A stretch of DNA of 55,492 nt from Pseudomonas laurylsulfativorans (GCF_002906155.1 NZ_MUJK01000020.1:1-55492), one strand, 5' to 3'; positions 8,600 through 16,922 are shown, counted from the stretch's first letter. Made by a program: numbers and translations. The notes: generated by a model not told the origin, from the sequence alone.

Positions 8600-9888
8600 G
8601 CACCCGACCGATGGAAAAAACCACGATGGAACACATCCCTGCTCCGCCCACGCGCGAGCCGACAGCGGTCGATGTCGAATACGGCTGGCAAGGCAGCAAT
8701 CGCGTCGAGTTGCTGGAAAATGGCGAGGAGTACTTTCCCCGGGTGTTTGAAGCCCTGCGTCGGGCACAGAGTGAAATCCTGCTGGAAACTTTCATTCTGT
8801 TTGAGGACAAGGTCGGCAATGAGCTGCAACAAATCCTGATCGAAGCCGCTCAGCGCGGTGTGCGCACTACCGTCAGCCTCGACGGCTTTGGGTGCGGCGA
8901 ACTGAGCACCGGGTTTCTCACCGCCCTGACTGCGGCCGGCGTGCACCTGCAGATGTTCGACCCGGCGCCGAAACGCCTGGGTATCCGCACCAACTGGTTC
9001 CGGCGCCTGCACCGCAAGATTGTGGTGGTGGATGGCAGTATCGCGTTCGTCGGCGGGATCAACTTTTCCGCCGATCATCTGGCCGACTTCGGTCCCGAGG
9101 CCAAACAGGATTATTCCGTGGAGGTGCAAGGCCCGGCCGTGGCCGATATCCATCACTTCGCCCTGCTGCAATGCGGTCGCCCGGTGCGGGCCAAATACTG
9201 GTGGCAACGGCGCCGGTTGCGGCGTTCGGAACTGGCCTTCAGCGATCACGATGGCCAGGTGCGTCTGGTGTACCGCGACAACGGTGAACACCCGACCGAC
9301 ATCGAAGAGGTTTACCGCCAGGTATTGCGCCAGGCACAGCGCCGAGTGGTGATCGCCAACGCTTACTTCTTTCCCGGTTTCCGCCTGCTGCGCGAGATCC
9401 GCAATGCGTCCCGCCGGGGCGTGGAGGTACGGCTGATCCTGCAGGGCCAGCCGGACATGCTGGTGGCCAAGCTCGCTGCGCGCATGACCTACGATTACCT
9501 GCTCAAATCCGGGGTGAAGATCTACGAATATTGCGACCGCCCACTGCACGGCAAGGTCGCGTTGGTGGATGAAGACTGGAGCACCGTCGGCTCCAGCAAC
9601 CTCGACCCGTTGAGCCTGTCGATGAATCTGGAAGCCAACGTACTGATCCGCGACCGCGGCTTCAATCGACATCTGTTCGATCGCCTGGAAGACCTGAGCG
9701 ACAACCACTGCAAGATCATGTCTTGCGACCTCACGCCACGCGGGCGTGTCTGGCACATGACCATCGGTTTTCTGGTGTTTCATTTCCTGCGGCATTTCCC
9801 GGCATGGGCCGGTTGGTTGCCGGCGCATAAACCTCGCCTGAAACCCTTCCACCCGCCAACCGGGAGCGCCGACCATGAACCGCGCTGA
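8596..9888 (+). CDS. clsB: Cardiolipin synthase B-type phospholipase D family protein
   Basis: A 430-residue phospholipase D-superfamily enzyme with two HKD motifs: H139-x-K141-x4-D146 followed by FVGGIN, and H318-x-K320-x4-D325 followed by STVGSSNLD. E. coli ClsB (YbhO) uses this fold to make cardiolipin, and can use phosphatidylglycerol with other alcohols as phosphatidyl donor or acceptor. There is no N-terminal membrane pair, which fits the ClsB rather than the ClsA type. The start overlaps the preceding stop by four bases, and the last 14 bases overlap ybhN. The first 25 residues (with Met1, Met6 and Met11) are low in conserved content, so a later start is possible. Confidence 0.9.
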   Translation: MSTRPMEKTTMEHIPAPPTREPTAVDVEYGWQGSNRVELLENGEEYFPRVFEALRRAQSEILLETFILFEDKVGNELQQILIEAAQRGVRTTVSLDGFGCGELSTGFLTALTAAGVHLQMFDPAPKRLGIRTNWFRRLHRKIVVVDGSIAFVGGINFSADHLADFGPEAKQDYSVEVQGPAVADIHHFALLQCGRPVRAKYWWQRRRLRRSELAFSDHDGQVRLVYRDNGEHPTDIEEVYRQVLRQAQRRVVIANAYFFPGFRLLREIRNASRRGVEVRLILQGQPDMLVAKLAARMTYDYLLKSGVKIYEYCDRPLHGKVALVDEDWSTVGSSNLDPLSLSMNLEANVLIRDRGFNRHLFDRLEDLSDNHCKIMSCDLTPRGRVWHMTIGFLVFHFLRHFPAWAGWLPAHKPRLKPFHPPTGSADHEPR

Positions 9889-10861
9889 GACCCACGCGCC
9901 AGCCCACGCAAACAGCTCGGGCAAGCCCCATTGGAGCCGCTGGAAACGACCACTGACGATGCTGTTTTTCCTGATGCTGATCGTGCTGTTCGCGACACTC
10001 GCCCAGCGCATCGAATGGAACGAAGTGTTCGATAACCTGGCCGATTTCAAAGTGCGCACGCTGATCATTGCCTCGGGGCTGACCCTGGTGAGCTTTCTGG
10101 TGTACGCCTGCTTCGATTTGATCGGCCGCACCTACATCCGCCAGAACCTGACATGGAAGCAGATCCTGCCCGTGGGGATCATCAGCTACGCCTTCAACCT
10201 GAACCTGAGCGCCTGGGTCGGCGGCATCGCCATGCGTTACCGGTTGTATTCGCGGCTCGGGGTCAGCAAGAGCAACATCGCGAAAATCCTCGGCCTGAGC
10301 CTGGCGACCAACTGGTTCGGCTACATGGTGATTGCCGGCGCTGTGTTCAGCAGCGGGTTGGTGCGCATGCCACCGGGCTGGAAGCTCAGCAGTAGCGCGC
10401 TGCAAGGCGTGGGGGTTTTGTTGTTGCTGCTGAGCGCCGGGTACCTGGCGGCGTGCCGGTTTGCCAAACGTCGGGAGTGGGCGATTCGTGGCATCGAGAT
10501 TGACCTGCCGTCGCTGCGCATGGCAGTGCTGCAACTGGCCCTCGGCGCCCTGAACTGGTCGCTGATGGCAGCGGTGATTTTCACCTTGCTGCCGGGCAAG
10601 CTGGACTATCCACTGGTGCTGGGCGTGCTGTTGATCAGCGCCATCGCCGGGGTCATCACCCACATCCCGGCCGGGCTCGGCGTGCTCGAGGCGGTGTTCG
10701 TGGCGCTGCTGCAACATGAGGCTTCGCGGGGCAGCCTGGTGGCGGGACTGCTGGCCTATCGGGCGATTTACTTCATTCTGCCGCTGTTGATTGCCCTGGT
10801 GATGTATTTGCTGGTGGAGGCCAAGGCCAAGTCGTTGCGGATTTCCAGGAAACCCAAGTGA
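9875..10861 (+). CDS. ybhN: YbhN-like integral membrane protein (lysylphosphatidylglycerol synthase TM-region family)
   Basis: A 328-residue inner-membrane protein of the UPF0104/YbhN family, related to the flippase-like membrane region of MprF. After a short cytoplasmic N-terminus there are about eight hydrophobic helices. The conserved family segment AGVITHIPAGLGVLEAVF near residue 265 and GGIAMRYRLYSRLG near residue 115 are visible. The gene starts 14 bp inside clsB, next to GGGAGCG, so it is the third member of a coupled ybhP-clsB-ybhN operon. A role in handling the phospholipid made by ClsB is an inference from this linkage; no activity can be read from the sequence. Confidence 0.88.
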   Translation: MNRAETHAPAHANSSGKPHWSRWKRPLTMLFFLMLIVLFATLAQRIEWNEVFDNLADFKVRTLIIASGLTLVSFLVYACFDLIGRTYIRQNLTWKQILPVGIISYAFNLNLSAWVGGIAMRYRLYSRLGVSKSNIAKILGLSLATNWFGYMVIAGAVFSSGLVRMPPGWKLSSSALQGVGVLLLLLSAGYLAACRFAKRREWAIRGIEIDLPSLRMAVLQLALGALNWSLMAAVIFTLLPGKLDYPLVLGVLLISAIAGVITHIPAGLGVLEAVFVALLQHEASRGSLVAGLLAYRAIYFILPLLIALVMYLLVEAKAKSLRISRKPK

Positions 10862-10878
10862 TTTTGTGTTGATTGTGA

Positions 10879-10937
10879 GGACGCCTTCGCATCCACCAAC
10901 AGACCCTGTGGGAGCGGGCTTGCCCGCGAAGGCGTCC
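10879..10937. repeat. REP element with extended inverted flanks between convergent genes
   Basis: A REP unit TGTGGGAGCGGGCTTGCCCG (from 10907) has its tail GCGAAGGCGTCC (10926-10937) mirrored by GGACGCCTTCGC at 10879-10890, so the whole 59 bp can fold. It separates ybhN (+) from the hydrolase gene (-) and is the only terminator-like structure there. Confidence 0.75.
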
Positions 10938-10955
10938 GCAAGATCACCACAAATC

Positions 10956-11714
10956 TCAGGACGATTGAATAATGCTCAACCGCTCCCCCACCACCATCTC
11001 GGTAATCCAGTCGACGAGAATCGAGGTGTACGCCTGTTGGGAAACCGGCTCGCTCAAGGCATGGTCGGCGCCGTCGATGATGCGGTGGGTCAGCGAGTGC
11101 GTCTGCTGACACGCCGCGCGGTAACTCATGATCGTCGCATGGGGCACGTGGTCGTCAGTCTCGGACTGCACCAGCAGGACATCCCCGGTGAATTGCGAAC
11201 AGGCGTGCAAGGCGCGGTTACTGTCGGCACGCACCAGAGTACTTCGATAGTCACGCAGATCCAGCTTGTCCAGCTCGCGTTTCGGCGCGTGCCATTGCTC
11301 GTCGCGATACAGCGCCGGTACCCGTAGCGCCAGCCAGCGCACGGGTCTGAGCGAGGTCAGGATCGAGGCCAGATACCCCCCGTAACTGGTGCCTACAACG
11401 GCAATTGCCGAGGTATCGAGCGCTGGGTGCGCGAGCAAGCGGTCATAGGCGGCCAGCAGGTCGCGCAGGTTGTCTTCGCGGGTTACGCGGGACAATGGAA
11501 TGCCGGTGCCGCCGGTGTGCCCGCGCAGGTCGAAGGTCAGGCAGACGCAGCCCAACCCGGCGATGCCTTTGGCGCGCTCCAGGTCCCGCTCCTGACTGCC
11601 GCCCCAACCGTGCACGAAGAGCACGCCGGGGACTTTCGATTTTGGGCTCAGAAAAGTCCCGCTCATCTGTTCGTTGTCGATGTCGATCTGTATGGATTCG
11701 CTTCTAGCCGTCAT
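10956..11714 (-). CDS. Alpha/beta hydrolase (serine hydrolase of the dienelactone/prolyl-oligopeptidase type)
   Basis: A 252-residue cytoplasmic alpha/beta hydrolase. The oxyanion region VLFVHGWGGS is at residues 31-40, the nucleophile elbow GTSYGG places Ser110, the acid is Asp187 or Asp188 in ETDDHVP, and the general base is His218 in DGADHAL. The set is complete, so the enzyme should be active, probably an esterase or peptidase-like; the substrate is unknown. It starts inside the last 11 bp of the DUF3182 gene and is translated from the same message. That tight coupling suggests a shared pathway, which is inference. Confidence 0.85.
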   Translation of the reverse strand: MTARSESIQIDIDNEQMSGTFLSPKSKVPGVLFVHGWGGSQERDLERAKGIAGLGCVCLTFDLRGHTGGTGIPLSRVTREDNLRDLLAAYDRLLAHPALDTSAIAVVGTSYGGYLASILTSLRPVRWLALRVPALYRDEQWHAPKRELDKLDLRDYRSTLVRADSNRALHACSQFTGDVLLVQSETDDHVPHATIMSYRAACQQTHSLTHRIIDGADHALSEPVSQQAYTSILVDWITEMVVGERLSIIQSS

Positions 11715-12813
11715 AGGATTTAACCGTTACGTACTTGAGAAGAAAGTCACTGGACTGCGCCGGCCCGCGATACACCTCGATAGCGTCTGCCGGCAACGGC
11801 TGATCGCTGTAGGTTTCCACCGAAGACACACGAATCGCGCGCATCTGCGGATCGTTGACGAAACTCTGCAAGGCCGCCACCTCGGCGCTGCTGGCACCGC
11901 CCATACGCCAGGACTGTTCGAGCACGCCGCTGCGCGGCTGGCCGTCACTGTCAACGCCCTGGGCGATGTCGTAGTTGCGCCGCGAGGCATAAAAACCGGG
12001 ATAGGCTTCATCTGCCGCCGTGTCGAACACCTGTGCCTGATGGATTGCCAGGCGCACATCTTCCGGCAGATCGAGCTCCAGCAATTGGTCATAGCCACCC
12101 GGTACGACCAGCAGGTTGGACCCGCCATATACAGCCTCGCCCTGCGCGTCTTCAGTCAGGTATTGATCACCGCAGTAACTGAGCACCTTGCCACCAATAA
12201 AACTCTGGCCGACGCTGTGGGTGATCACCTGGTCCAGATCCTGTTCGAACACCACGCCTTCGCTGAACGTAGTCTCGGCCTCCGGCCTGGCAAGCACTTC
12301 ATCGAACTGGTCGAGGCTTTTGACCACTTCCTGACCACGTCCGGCGCAGGCATGGATCGGCTTCAGGCGGATCGGCCCGGTGTACAACAGATGCTCCGCC
12401 GCCGGGCGCGCGTCCTTCAGGGAAAACACGCTGAGACCGTCGAGCACCACGCTGCGCACCCGCTCGGCAAACAATGGCGCCCAGCCTGGCGGCGCATGGG
12501 CGTGGCGGTTGAGCAATCCGTGACTGATGGCCTTGGTGCAGATGAAGTCGTGGTCGACATAACCACCCCACAAATCTTCCGGCCCCTTGATCCCCAGTTG
12601 CCTGGCAGCCGCAGCGCCCACAAGAGTCTGAGTCGGCAACAGGTAGAGATCCCGCCCGTCGTGCAACTGCGGGTCGTAGCTGCCGCCGTACTTGAGCCCC
12701 AATATCTGCGCCAGCCAGCGGGCCAGCGCACGGTTGGTTTCGACTTCATGCAGCGGTGCGTCGGCGAGCACCGAATGGGCGACCACCAGTTTCTTGCTAT
12801 TTGTTGGGGTCAT
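11704..12813 (-). CDS. DUF3182 family protein (ATP-grasp-like, function unknown)
   Basis: A 369-residue soluble protein that I recognise as the DUF3182 family, common in Pseudomonas. The middle looks like an ATP-grasp core: a lysine and glycine-rich loop, RLKPIHACAGRGQEVV (K151), then acidic positions in SEGVVFEQDLDQV (E185, E190). Ligation of a carboxylate to an amine is therefore conceivable, but no reaction has been assigned to the family as far as I know. The start follows AAGGGGGATGC at good spacing. The downstream alpha/beta hydrolase overlaps it by 11 bp, forming a two-gene unit. No signal peptide or membrane segment is visible. Confidence 0.82.
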   Translation of the reverse strand: MTPTNSKKLVVAHSVLADAPLHEVETNRALARWLAQILGLKYGGSYDPQLHDGRDLYLLPTQTLVGAAAARQLGIKGPEDLWGGYVDHDFICTKAISHGLLNRHAHAPPGWAPLFAERVRSVVLDGLSVFSLKDARPAAEHLLYTGPIRLKPIHACAGRGQEVVKSLDQFDEVLARPEAETTFSEGVVFEQDLDQVITHSVGQSFIGGKVLSYCGDQYLTEDAQGEAVYGGSNLLVVPGGYDQLLELDLPEDVRLAIHQAQVFDTAADEAYPGFYASRRNYDIAQGVDSDGQPRSGVLEQSWRMGGASSAEVAALQSFVNDPQMRAIRVSSVETYSDQPLPADAIEVYRGPAQSSDFLLKYVTVKSYDG

Positions 12814-13005
12814 GCATCCCCCTTCAATCGACGCTTGATGAATGTAGCTGAAGGGGTGCAGGGATCAGGCCAAGGCTCGTTTCGGCATAAGGCGTATTAA
12901 ATCAGCCCGTTGCGCAGAAAGTGATGGCGGGGGGCCTGTTTTATTCTGCACGACCCCCGTCGAAACTCCGGCATTTTGCACGACTCCAACCAGCACACCC
13001 GCTCC

Positions 13006-13033
13006 TGTGGGAGCGAGCTTGCTCGCTCCCACG
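13006..13033. repeat. Perfect REP palindrome downstream of the GlxA-type regulator
   Basis: GTGGGAGCGAGC (13007-13018), TT, GCTCGCTCCCAC (13021-13032): a perfect 12-bp stem. It lies about 20 bp past the stop of the regulator gene and could end its transcript. The rest of the gap 12814-13053 must hold the DUF3182 promoter, which I could not define. Confidence 0.85.
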
Positions 13034-13053
13034 ATGGATTTGTGGTGCTGCGC

Positions 13054-14046
13054 CTACCGCGTCGCGGCCCCCGGCGTCACCCCAAACCGCGTCCGATAAT
13101 CACTCGGCGCCAGCCCGGTGATTTTCTTGAATGTCGCGCGAAACGCCCCGGGATCCTGATAACCCACGGTCCAGGCAATGTGGTCGATGGTGCCGTTGGT
13201 GAATTCGAGCATTTCCCGGGCCTTGCCGACTCGCAGATGCTGGCAGTATTCGGTGGGTTTGAGCGCGGTGGCCGCACGGAATCGTCGCAGGAAGGTACGT
13301 TCTTCCATGCCTGCCTTTTCGGCCATTGCCGCCAGCGATACATCAGTCGCCCCGGTGCTTTGCAGCCAGTGCTGAACCTTGAGGATCGCGACATCGCCAT
13401 GGCTGAGAATCGGCGCAAAATTACTGCCGCACTCACTGGCACTGTCGCTGTGCTCCACCACCAGAAACCGAGCGGTGCTGGTGGCAATGCTCGGCCCCAG
13501 GAGACGGTTGACCAGTCGCAACCCCAGCTCGGACCAGGCCATCAACCCGGCGGTGGTGATCAGGTCGCCGTCATCGACGATCGGCGTATCGGCCTTGAGC
13601 CTGATTGCCGGGTAACGTTCGGCGAAGGTTTTGGCCGAGGTCCAGTGGGTGGTGGCGCTGCGACCGTCGAGCAGGCCGCTTTCGGCCAACAGGATAGAGC
13701 CCACGCAAACCCCGCCTAGTGTCGCGCCCCTGGCATGTTGCTCGCGTAACCAGCGGATCAATCCCAGTGGGGCTTGGCCCTCGGTAAATCCGGCAATCGA
13801 CGGTGGAATCAACACGGCCACCAGAGCGCGCTCCGGGGCGGGATGACTGTCGAAGACCCGAACCGGCGGTTGATCGCCCTCGACCTGCCAATGGCTGATG
13901 CGCAGTAGCGGCAACTGCGCAGACTGATGTTCGGCGGCGATCCGGTTGGCCACCCCGAACAAGTCCGTCAAGCCATGCACCGCCGCCATCTGCGCGCCGG
14001 GATAGATCAGCACACCGAGTTCGGCGATTGCCCTTTCTGCGTCCAT
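13054..14046 (-). CDS. GlxA-family transcriptional regulator (DJ-1/PfpI domain plus AraC-type HTH)
   Basis: A 330-residue regulator. The N-terminal half is a DJ-1/PfpI-like domain with the nucleophile-elbow-like segment GGVCVGSILLAESG (Cys114), probably a ligand sensor. The C-terminal 100 residues are an AraC double helix-turn-helix with ERTFLRRFRAATALKPTEY and the conserved GYQDPGAFRATFKK. The start at 14046 is preceded by GAGGGGGA at good spacing; an open frame 28 codons further upstream has no such site. The gene is divergent from the isochorismatase-family gene with about 100 bp between starts, the usual arrangement for a regulator and its target. Confidence 0.88.
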   Translation of the reverse strand: MDAERAIAELGVLIYPGAQMAAVHGLTDLFGVANRIAAEHQSAQLPLLRISHWQVEGDQPPVRVFDSHPAPERALVAVLIPPSIAGFTEGQAPLGLIRWLREQHARGATLGGVCVGSILLAESGLLDGRSATTHWTSAKTFAERYPAIRLKADTPIVDDGDLITTAGLMAWSELGLRLVNRLLGPSIATSTARFLVVEHSDSASECGSNFAPILSHGDVAILKVQHWLQSTGATDVSLAAMAEKAGMEERTFLRRFRAATALKPTEYCQHLRVGKAREMLEFTNGTIDHIAWTVGYQDPGAFRATFKKITGLAPSDYRTRFGVTPGAATR

Positions 14047-14147
14047 TGTCAGTTTTCCCCCTCTTATTGTCGGTGCGGCCAATCCCCGGATCGCCTGCCA
14101 GCGCCAATACTTGATTCCACACCAATACACACTTCGAGGAAACAGTC

Positions 14148-14696
14148 ATGGCCAAGCAAGCGCTCATCGTAGTCGATATCCAGAACGACTACTTCCCCCA
14201 AGGCAAGTGGCCGCTGGTCGGTGCCGACGCCGCTGCAGACAACGCCGTTCGCCTGATCAAGGCCTTCCGCGACGCAGGGGATTCGGTGGTGCACATCCGC
14301 CACGAATTCACCTCCGAAGAGGCGCCGTTTTTCACCCCGAACTCCGAAGGCGCCAAGCTGCACCCCAAAGTGATCAACCGCGCCGACGAGCCAGTGGTGC
14401 TCAAGCATTTCGTCAACTCGTTCCGCGAAACCGAGCTGAAATCTATCCTCGACGAGCAAGGCATCAAGGAGCTGGTCGTCGTGGGCAGCATGAGCCACAT
14501 GTGCGTGGACGGCATCACCCGCGCGGCGGCTGACTTTGGCTACAAGGTGACCGTGATCCACGACGCCTGCGCCACCCGTGACCTGGAATTCAATGGCGTG
14601 AATGTACCGGCGGCCCAGGTTCATGCAGCGTTCATGGCGGCCTTGGCGTTTGCGTATGCCAGCGTGGTGTCGGCCAACGATTTTCTCGCGGCCTGA
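14148..14696 (+). CDS. Cysteine hydrolase of the isochorismatase family
   Basis: A 182-residue cytosolic hydrolase with the complete isochorismatase-like triad: Asp10 in VVDIQNDYF, Lys86 in VLKHFVNSF and the nucleophile Cys119 in GSMSHMCVDG. The family includes nicotinamidases, ureidoacrylate and biuret hydrolases; the sequence does not decide between them. A cis-peptide SMSHMC rather than the nicotinamidase motif, together with the absence of an obvious metal-binding DxHxxH, argues against PncA. It is divergent from a GlxA-type regulator, suggesting substrate-induced expression. The start follows CGAGGAAACAGTC. Confidence 0.87.
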   Translation: MAKQALIVVDIQNDYFPQGKWPLVGADAAADNAVRLIKAFRDAGDSVVHIRHEFTSEEAPFFTPNSEGAKLHPKVINRADEPVVLKHFVNSFRETELKSILDEQGIKELVVVGSMSHMCVDGITRAAADFGYKVTVIHDACATRDLEFNGVNVPAAQVHAAFMAALAFAYASVVSANDFLAA

Positions 14697-14725
14697 GTCT
14701 GCGATTAAATTCCACCGCCCATAAA

Positions 14726-14756
14726 AAACCCGCACTTCCAGGGAGGTGCGGGTTTT
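14726..14756. terminator. Bidirectional terminator between the hydrolase and ssb
   Basis: Stem AAACCCGCAC (14726-14735) and GTGCGGGTTT (14746-14755) around a 10-nt loop, with T-rich sequence after it on the plus strand and an A-run before it, so it can serve both convergent genes. Confidence 0.85.
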
Positions 14757-14764
14757 GTGTTTCA

Positions 14765-14802
14765 GCTTGCCGCTTGTAGCTTGAGGCTTGAGGCTTGCAG
14801 CT
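14765..14802. repeat. Five tandem GCTTGNN heptamers after ssb
   Basis: Consecutive heptamers GCTTGCC, GCTTGTA, GCTTGAG, GCTTGAG, GCTTGCA, then GCT. The array ends three bases before the ssb stop codon, between it and the terminator. The first five bases of each unit are invariant while the last two vary. Confidence 0.85.
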
Positions 14803-14805
14803 GCT

Positions 14806-15324
14806 TTAGAACGGAATATCGTCATCAAAGCTGTCGAAGTCCGGAGCCGGCTGAGGAGCCGCCTGCTGTGGAGCAGGACGCGACTGTTGCGGCGCCGACT
14901 GCTGTGGACGCGGAGCCTGTTGGCGCGGAGCGGATTGCTGGTAGTTGTTACCGCCACCCTGGCCTTGTTGGTCGCCCTGTGGACGGCCGCCCAGCAGTTG
15001 CATGGTGCCTTGCATGTCGACCACGATTTCGGTGGTGTAACGCTTGATACCGTCTTTTTCCCACTCACGGGTCTGCAGCTTGCCTTCGATGTAGACCTGC
15101 GAACCTTTACGCAGGTATTCGCCAGCGATTTCCGCCACTTTGCCGAACATCGAAACACGGTGCCATTCGGTCTTTTCGACTTTCTGACCGGTTTGCTTGT
15201 CGGTCCATTGTTCGCTGGTCGCCAGACTCAGGTTGGTCACGGCGTTACCGTTAGGCAAGTAGCGAACTTCGGGATCCTGGCCGCAAGTGCCGACCAATAT
15301 GACTTTGTTAACCCCACGGGCCAT
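14806..15324 (-). CDS. ssb: Single-stranded DNA-binding protein SSB
   Basis: A 172-residue homotetramer-forming SSB that coats single-stranded DNA in replication, recombination and repair. The OB-fold occupies residues 1 to about 110, opening with ARGVNKVILVGTCGQDPEVR. It is followed by a Gln/Pro/Ala-rich disordered linker and the conserved acidic tip DSFDDDIPF, which recruits partner proteins. Length and tip are normal, so the gene is intact. It lies 9 bp downstream of the MFS gene on the same strand and is probably cotranscribed with it, though an internal promoter is likely for so abundant a protein. The divergent uvrA lies beyond the transporter. Confidence 0.97.
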   Translation of the reverse strand: MARGVNKVILVGTCGQDPEVRYLPNGNAVTNLSLATSEQWTDKQTGQKVEKTEWHRVSMFGKVAEIAGEYLRKGSQVYIEGKLQTREWEKDGIKRYTTEIVVDMQGTMQLLGGRPQGDQQGQGGGNNYQQSAPRQQAPRPQQSAPQQSRPAPQQAAPQPAPDFDSFDDDIPF

Positions 15325-15333
15325 AACGTTCTC

Positions 15334-16731
15334 CTAGGCTACGCACGCTGCCCCGGCCGGGTTGTTCACCAGGCGCTCAAGGGTGGTGCGATCCAATAGT
15401 TCGGTGTCCAGTTTGATGTAAATCGCCGCCTCTTCCGCGACGATGACTGCATCTGTTACCCCTACGACCGCCTTCAGGCGCTCGACCAGACCCGCTTCGC
15501 GGATCGCCTCGGGCGACAACGGCAAGCGCAGGCTTGTGACGTAGGGAGGTTCGCGCATGGTAACAGCAAAGGCCAGCCAGAGGGCAGCGAGACCGGCGCA
15601 TCCGAGGAACACAACCGACAGACCGCCATGCTGGAACAGCCAGCCACCGAGGATTCCCCCCAGTGCCGAACCAAGGAACTGGCTGGTGGAATAAACCCCC
15701 ATCGCCGTGCCCTTGCCACCTGCCGGTGAAACCTTGCTGATCAGCGACGGCAATGAAGCCTCCAGCAGATTGAAAGCGGTGAAGAACACCACCGTACCGA
15801 TCACCAGAGACCGCAGGCTGTCGCCGAACTGCCAGAAGAATAGCTCAGTGAGCAGTAGCGTCACGACGGCGCCGAGCAAAACTCGTTTCATTTTGCGTTT
15901 CTTCTCGCCGTAGATAATGAACGGGATCATGGCGAAGAAAGAAATCAACAGCGCGGTCAGGTACACCCACCAGTGCTGCTCTTTGGGCAGCCCCGCCTTC
16001 TCGACCAGCGCCAGCGGCAAGGCGACGAAGCTGGACATCAGCATCGCGTGCAAGACAAAAATGCCCAAGTCCAGGCGCAGCAGGTCCGGATGCTTGAGCG
16101 TCGGCATCAGCGCCTGGCGCGCGACACCGGATTCGCGATGCTGCAACGGGCCGGTGGAGCGCGGCACCATGAACATCACGATCACGATGCCGATCATTGC
16201 CATGCCGCCGGTGGCGAGGAACAGCCCCGACAGGCCGAAAGCGCGGGTCAGCAGCGGGCCGACCACCATGGCGACCGCAAATGACAGGCCGATGGTCATG
16301 CCGATCATGGCCATGGCCTTGGTCCGGTGCTGCTCGCGGGTCAAGTCAGACAGCAAGGCCATGACCGCCGCAGAAATCGCCCCGGCGCCCTGCAGGATTC
16401 GCCCGGCGATCACGCCCCAGATCGAATCGGCATTGGCTGCCAGCAGACTGCCGAGGGCAAATACGATCAGGCCCAGGTAAATCACCGGGCGGCGACCGAT
16501 GCGGTCGGAAATGAAACCGAAAGGAATCTGGAAAACCGCCTGGGTCAGGCCATAAGCGCCAATCGCCAGGCCGATCAGGGCCGGCGTGGCTCCAGCCAGG
16601 TCCATCCCATAGGTCGCCAGTACCGGCAACACCATGAACATGCCAAGCATACGGAAGGCGAACACCAGGGCCAGACCGCTTGCTGCGCGGGTCTCGCTAC
16701 CACTCATGCGCTCGCTGTGGGGATCGTGCAT
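15334..16731 (-). CDS. MFS transporter, YajR-like with C-terminal domain
   Basis: A 465-residue inner-membrane transporter with 12 predicted helices. The MFS motif A between helices 2 and 3 reads GFISDRIGRRPVIY. After helix 12, about 70 residues form a small soluble domain (VVGVTDAVIVAEEAAIYIKL) like the ferredoxin-like YAM domain of E. coli YajR, so a YajR-type drug/proton antiporter is the best guess. The substrate is unknown. Met1 follows AGGTTTTTCC; Met9 is an alternative start. Its position between uvrA and ssb is, from memory, conserved in Pseudomonas. The 191-bp gap to uvrA should contain both divergent promoters. Confidence 0.9.
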   Translation of the reverse strand: MHDPHSERMSGSETRAASGLALVFAFRMLGMFMVLPVLATYGMDLAGATPALIGLAIGAYGLTQAVFQIPFGFISDRIGRRPVIYLGLIVFALGSLLAANADSIWGVIAGRILQGAGAISAAVMALLSDLTREQHRTKAMAMIGMTIGLSFAVAMVVGPLLTRAFGLSGLFLATGGMAMIGIVIVMFMVPRSTGPLQHRESGVARQALMPTLKHPDLLRLDLGIFVLHAMLMSSFVALPLALVEKAGLPKEQHWWVYLTALLISFFAMIPFIIYGEKKRKMKRVLLGAVVTLLLTELFFWQFGDSLRSLVIGTVVFFTAFNLLEASLPSLISKVSPAGGKGTAMGVYSTSQFLGSALGGILGGWLFQHGGLSVVFLGCAGLAALWLAFAVTMREPPYVTSLRLPLSPEAIREAGLVERLKAVVGVTDAVIVAEEAAIYIKLDTELLDRTTLERLVNNPAGAACVA

Positions 16732-16922
16732 GGAAAAACCTCATGTGAACCGGCGGCGATTCTACCAGTCCCATCGATTGGCGGGGTATATCGCGACGCT
16801 TTGACGCGCATTGCTGACACACTCTTCATGTAAGACAGTAACCCACTCGTTTGATAGTGTGCATCCATCCAGTATTTGGCCGTATACTCCTACGTTTTCG
16901 ACGCCCGCCGAGCGAGGCCACC

